The position numbers and the translations under genes were made by a program. Below the pieces are notes generated by a model. It had not been told where the DNA came from, ran no database searches, and was given only the letters and a program-made list of their open reading frames with translations. Below, piece by piece: positions 48,544 to 48,605 of a stretch of DNA of 48,605 bases. This stretch comes from Chloroflexi bacterium CFX6 (lineage in GTDB: Bacteria; Chloroflexota; Anaerolineae; Anaerolineales; Villigracilaceae). The DNA lies in NCBI GenBank assembly GCA_030263595.1, contig SZPG01000035.1, positions 1-48,605 of the forward strand, read 5' to 3'. Each line of letters starts with the position of its first letter. Within the stretch, counting starts at the first letter, position 1.

Positions 48544-48605
48544 GACACGGATGACGCGGATTTCACGGAAAAGCACGGATATTTCTTTGATCTTTCCGTG
48601 AAAAT
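48544..48605. repeat. CACGGAT-type repeat, truncated at window end
   Basis: Contains GACACGGATGACGCGGATTT, CACGGAAAAGCACGGAT and CCGTGAAAAT words shared with the repeat at 22884-22947 and with the MITE interior. The right arm runs out of the window. Confidence 0.6.

Overview
The window looks like a chromosomal contig from an anaerobic or facultative member of the Chloroflexota, most likely class Anaerolineae. This is inferred from gene content, not from a marker gene. The pointers are a GC-rich genome, a bacterial coenzyme F420 pathway with CofC-type chemistry, a type 2 IPP isomerase, a fused ADP-forming acyl-CoA synthetase next to sucCD, a Flp-type pilin, dodecin, lipoprotein and Tat-signal cell-wall enzymes, and a very high load of small intergenic repeats. 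I found no tRNA, rRNA, CRISPR array, phage module or complete transposase gene.

Layout. 0-1.2 kb: the 3' part of an integron-type integrase (intI), then a 271-base tract with no G on the plus strand. 1.2-8.9 kb: patatin-like lipase, small membrane protein, esterase, L,D-transpeptidase, CcdA, a glutaredoxin-DUF2085 fusion, PgeF and the yggS-yggT-yggU operon. 8.9-12.5 kb: a TPR/lytic transglycosylase lipoprotein, a Flp pilin, dodecin and a second small membrane protein that ends in the pilin's C-terminal sequence. 12.5-21 kb: mostly minus-strand metabolism (acyl-CoA synthetase, fni, sucCD, an unrecognised 421-residue protein, panB), with acpP on plus. 21-27.4 kb: an ABC exporter half, gene remnants (purA tail, internally deleted VapC beside its antitoxin), a GlsB-like protein, a 2-hydroxyacid dehydrogenase, a threonine/serine dehydratase and two acidic proteins. 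27.4-33.1 kb, minus: moeA, a UbiA-like protein, aminotransferase, DinB-like protein, SDR and proline dehydrogenase. 33.4-39.5 kb, plus: a penicillin-recognising serine hydrolase, a zinc-ribbon coiled-coil protein, a membrane-tethered NACHT-HEAT NTPase and an SsnA-type amidohydrolase. 39.6-45.8 kb, plus: an F420 synthesis-and-use cluster (npdG, cofE, F420 PPOX oxidoreductase, FbiB-C-like nitroreductase, two low-GC membrane proteins, cofD, cofC, LLM oxidoreductase). 45.8-48.5 kb: pncC and a PknB-like kinase with an external RskA-like, EF-hand-bearing domain.

How the genes fit together. CofC and CofD build the F420 core, CofE adds glutamate, and the free-standing nitroreductase is the best candidate for the dehydro-F420-0 reduction step that is fused to CofE in mycobacterial FbiB. 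NpdG reduces F420 with NADPH, and the PPOX and LLM proteins are likely users. SucCD and the ADP-forming acyl-CoA synthetase both conserve thioester energy as nucleoside triphosphate.

The most unusual feature is the repeat ecology. At least seven families of short repeats occur: a 138-bp MITE-like element with an 11-bp target duplication, CCCGAAGG/CCCTAAAGG hairpins, CATTGCGAG-type REPs, GCGAC hairpins, CACGGAT repeats, heptamer arrays and inverted octamer arrays. Several have entered coding sequences in frame (intI, moeA at three places, the 2-hydroxyacid dehydrogenase, cofE), resembling palindromic-element proteins of Rickettsia. Others supply stop codons. A second pattern is leaderless promoters, with a -10 box ending six bases before the start codon of several genes.
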